DNA from: Phycisphaerales bacterium UBA7812 | Lineage (GTDB): Bacteria; Planctomycetota; Phycisphaerae; Phycisphaerales; UBA1924 | NCBI GenBank assembly: GCA_002480345.1 | Contig: DLBY01000108.1 | Location: 6,744-28,312 of the forward strand | Direction of reading: 5' to 3' | DNA length: 21,569 bases | Shown here: positions 20,848 through 21,569 of the stretch, piece by piece | Layout of the letters: every line of letters starts with the position of its first letter | How positions within the stretch are numbered: the stretch's first letter is position 1 | Program-made: the position numbers and the translations under genes | Notes under the pieces: model-generated | Told to the model about the DNA's origin: nothing | Database searches by the model: none | What the model saw: the letters and a program-made list of their open reading frames with translations, nothing else

Positions 20848-21569
20848 TCAGCCCGCGCGCTCCATCGCGCCCAGGATCGTTCGGAAACCGTCGACTCGCG
20901 GGTCGTCGGACTCGCACAGATTCACAGCGCGCAGGCACTCGGCGAACAGCATCCTCCCCGACGCGGCGTTCCGCGCGGGGAGCGTCGCGTGCACCACGAG
21001 CCCGAAGGCCTGATCTGAGCCCACACGATCGAGCACGATCGCTCGGGCGCGCAGCATGAACGCGTCGAGACGCTCGTGCATCACGCCCAGGGCGGTCGCG
21101 TCGTCCGCGACGGTGAGCGGGGGATAGTCCATCGCGGCGCCGGCTTCGAGAAGCAGCAGGCCCGCGCGCTTCGCGTTCCGCAGCGTGCGCTCGGCCTCGC
21201 ACGCCGCGTCCCCGATCTCGCTCTCGTGGAGCGGCACCGCGGCGGAAGCGAGCAGGCGCCAGCGGTCCAGGTCGATCCCGACCGGTCCGCCCGCGACCGA
21301 CGGCGGGGTCACGCGGAGGCCGCCCCGGTGGCAGACGCTGGCGAACGACAACGCGAGGCGCCCGGCCCGCGCCGTCCGCGGGTCATCCGCGTCCAGGTGC
21401 GCACGGATCGCGTCGCGGCCCGCTCGGGTCCCGCCCAGTGTCTCGACGATCGGGTTCAGCTCGGTGATGTCGAGCACCGCGTTGTAGATCGCGTCGTTGC
21501 TGGGCGGGATCGCGTCGGCCCGCGGGTTATCGAGCAGCGCCGCGACGGCGCGCAGGACCGATCCGTGCT
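20848..21569 (-). CDS. Unknown protein, 5' end beyond the window
   Basis: The frame stays open to the window edge with sensible protein text upstream of the GTG at 21477 (NPRADAIPPSNDAIYNAVLD), so the true start is probably outside. About 240 residues are visible. I do not recognise the family. The visible part is mostly helical and Ala/Arg/Leu-rich, with GGPVGIDLDRWRLLASAAVP, ACEAERTLRNAKRAGLLLLE and YPPLTVADDATALGVMHERL as the most distinctive runs. No signal peptide or membrane segment is seen in this part. It converges on the RluA-family gene with a three-base gap between stop codons and no terminator-like hairpin there. Confidence 0.72.
   Translation of the reverse strand, partial: HGSVLRAVAALLDNPRADAIPPSNDAIYNAVLDITELNPIVETLGGTRAGRDAIRAHLDADDPRTARAGRLALSFASVCHRGGLRVTPPSVAGGPVGIDLDRWRLLASAAVPLHESEIGDAACEAERTLRNAKRAGLLLLEAGAAMDYPPLTVADDATALGVMHERLDAFMLRARAIVLDRVGSDQAFGLVVHATLPARNAASGRMLFAECLRAVNLCESDDPRVDGFRTILGAMERAG

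Noticed and set aside
1..21569. tRNA or rRNA genes, CRISPR arrays, insertion sequences, prophage
   Set aside because: Looked for in intergenic regions on both strands; no cloverleaf-like sequence, regular spaced repeats, transposase motif or integrase was seen.

Overview
This is a strongly GC-rich chromosomal window with densely packed genes. Together the genes suggest a member of the Planctomycetota, most likely Phycisphaerae. Pointers are a stand-alone double-ACT protein of a type I associate with planctomycetes, a very long TPR-secretin fusion, secreted proteins with dockerin-like EF-hand tails, and a stripped-down iscS-iscU-A-type-carrier operon without iscR, hscBA or fdx. This placement is inference from protein character, not from a marker gene. 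I see no tRNA, rRNA, CRISPR array, insertion sequence or prophage.

Layout. 1-232: end of a sigma-70 family factor with a perfect intrinsic terminator (276-307). 361-1956: exported protein of unknown function. 2073-3080: thioredoxin reductase, convergent with an exported TlpA-like thioredoxin (3150-4250); both end at a shared hairpin near 3100-3121. Upstream of the TlpA gene lie three closely spaced hairpins (4320-4391), then a double-ACT protein (4463-4939). 5088-8074 (minus): two tandem paralogs of an uncharacterised exported family, one a predicted lipoprotein and one ending in two dockerin-like calcium loops. 8320-10615 (minus): Fe-S assembly operon iscS, iscU, A-type carrier, with a terminator at 8188-8211 and an AT-rich palindrome upstream. 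10838-11727 (minus): RsbW-like kinase and STAS antagonist, a partner-switching pair. 11884-15384 (minus): 1166-residue TPR-secretin with its terminator at 11808-11835. 15385-15725: the only gene-free stretch over 300 bases. 15726-16742 (minus): unknown protein, divergent from coaX (16916-17704), which overlaps a degenerate MnmE-like GTPase (17704-18654). Then come a membrane TPR protein (18743-19612) and an RluA-family pseudouridine synthase overlapping it by 4 bases. Last is a 5'-truncated unknown gene on the minus strand (20848 to window end).

How the genes work together. Mostly this is housekeeping: thiol redox, Fe-S cluster assembly, CoA synthesis and RNA modification, next to envelope functions (secretin, lipoprotein, dockerin-like protein, membrane TPR protein). 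The less ordinary parts are: the tandem exported paralogs with two different C- and N-terminal localisation signals; the coaX-GTPase pair, in which the kinase lacks the usual first Asp and the GTPase lacks a normal G4 motif and the MnmE C-terminus; an EF-hand-like loop inside the secretin; and the structured leader of the TlpA gene. I did not find a clearly new multi-gene defence or mobile system.
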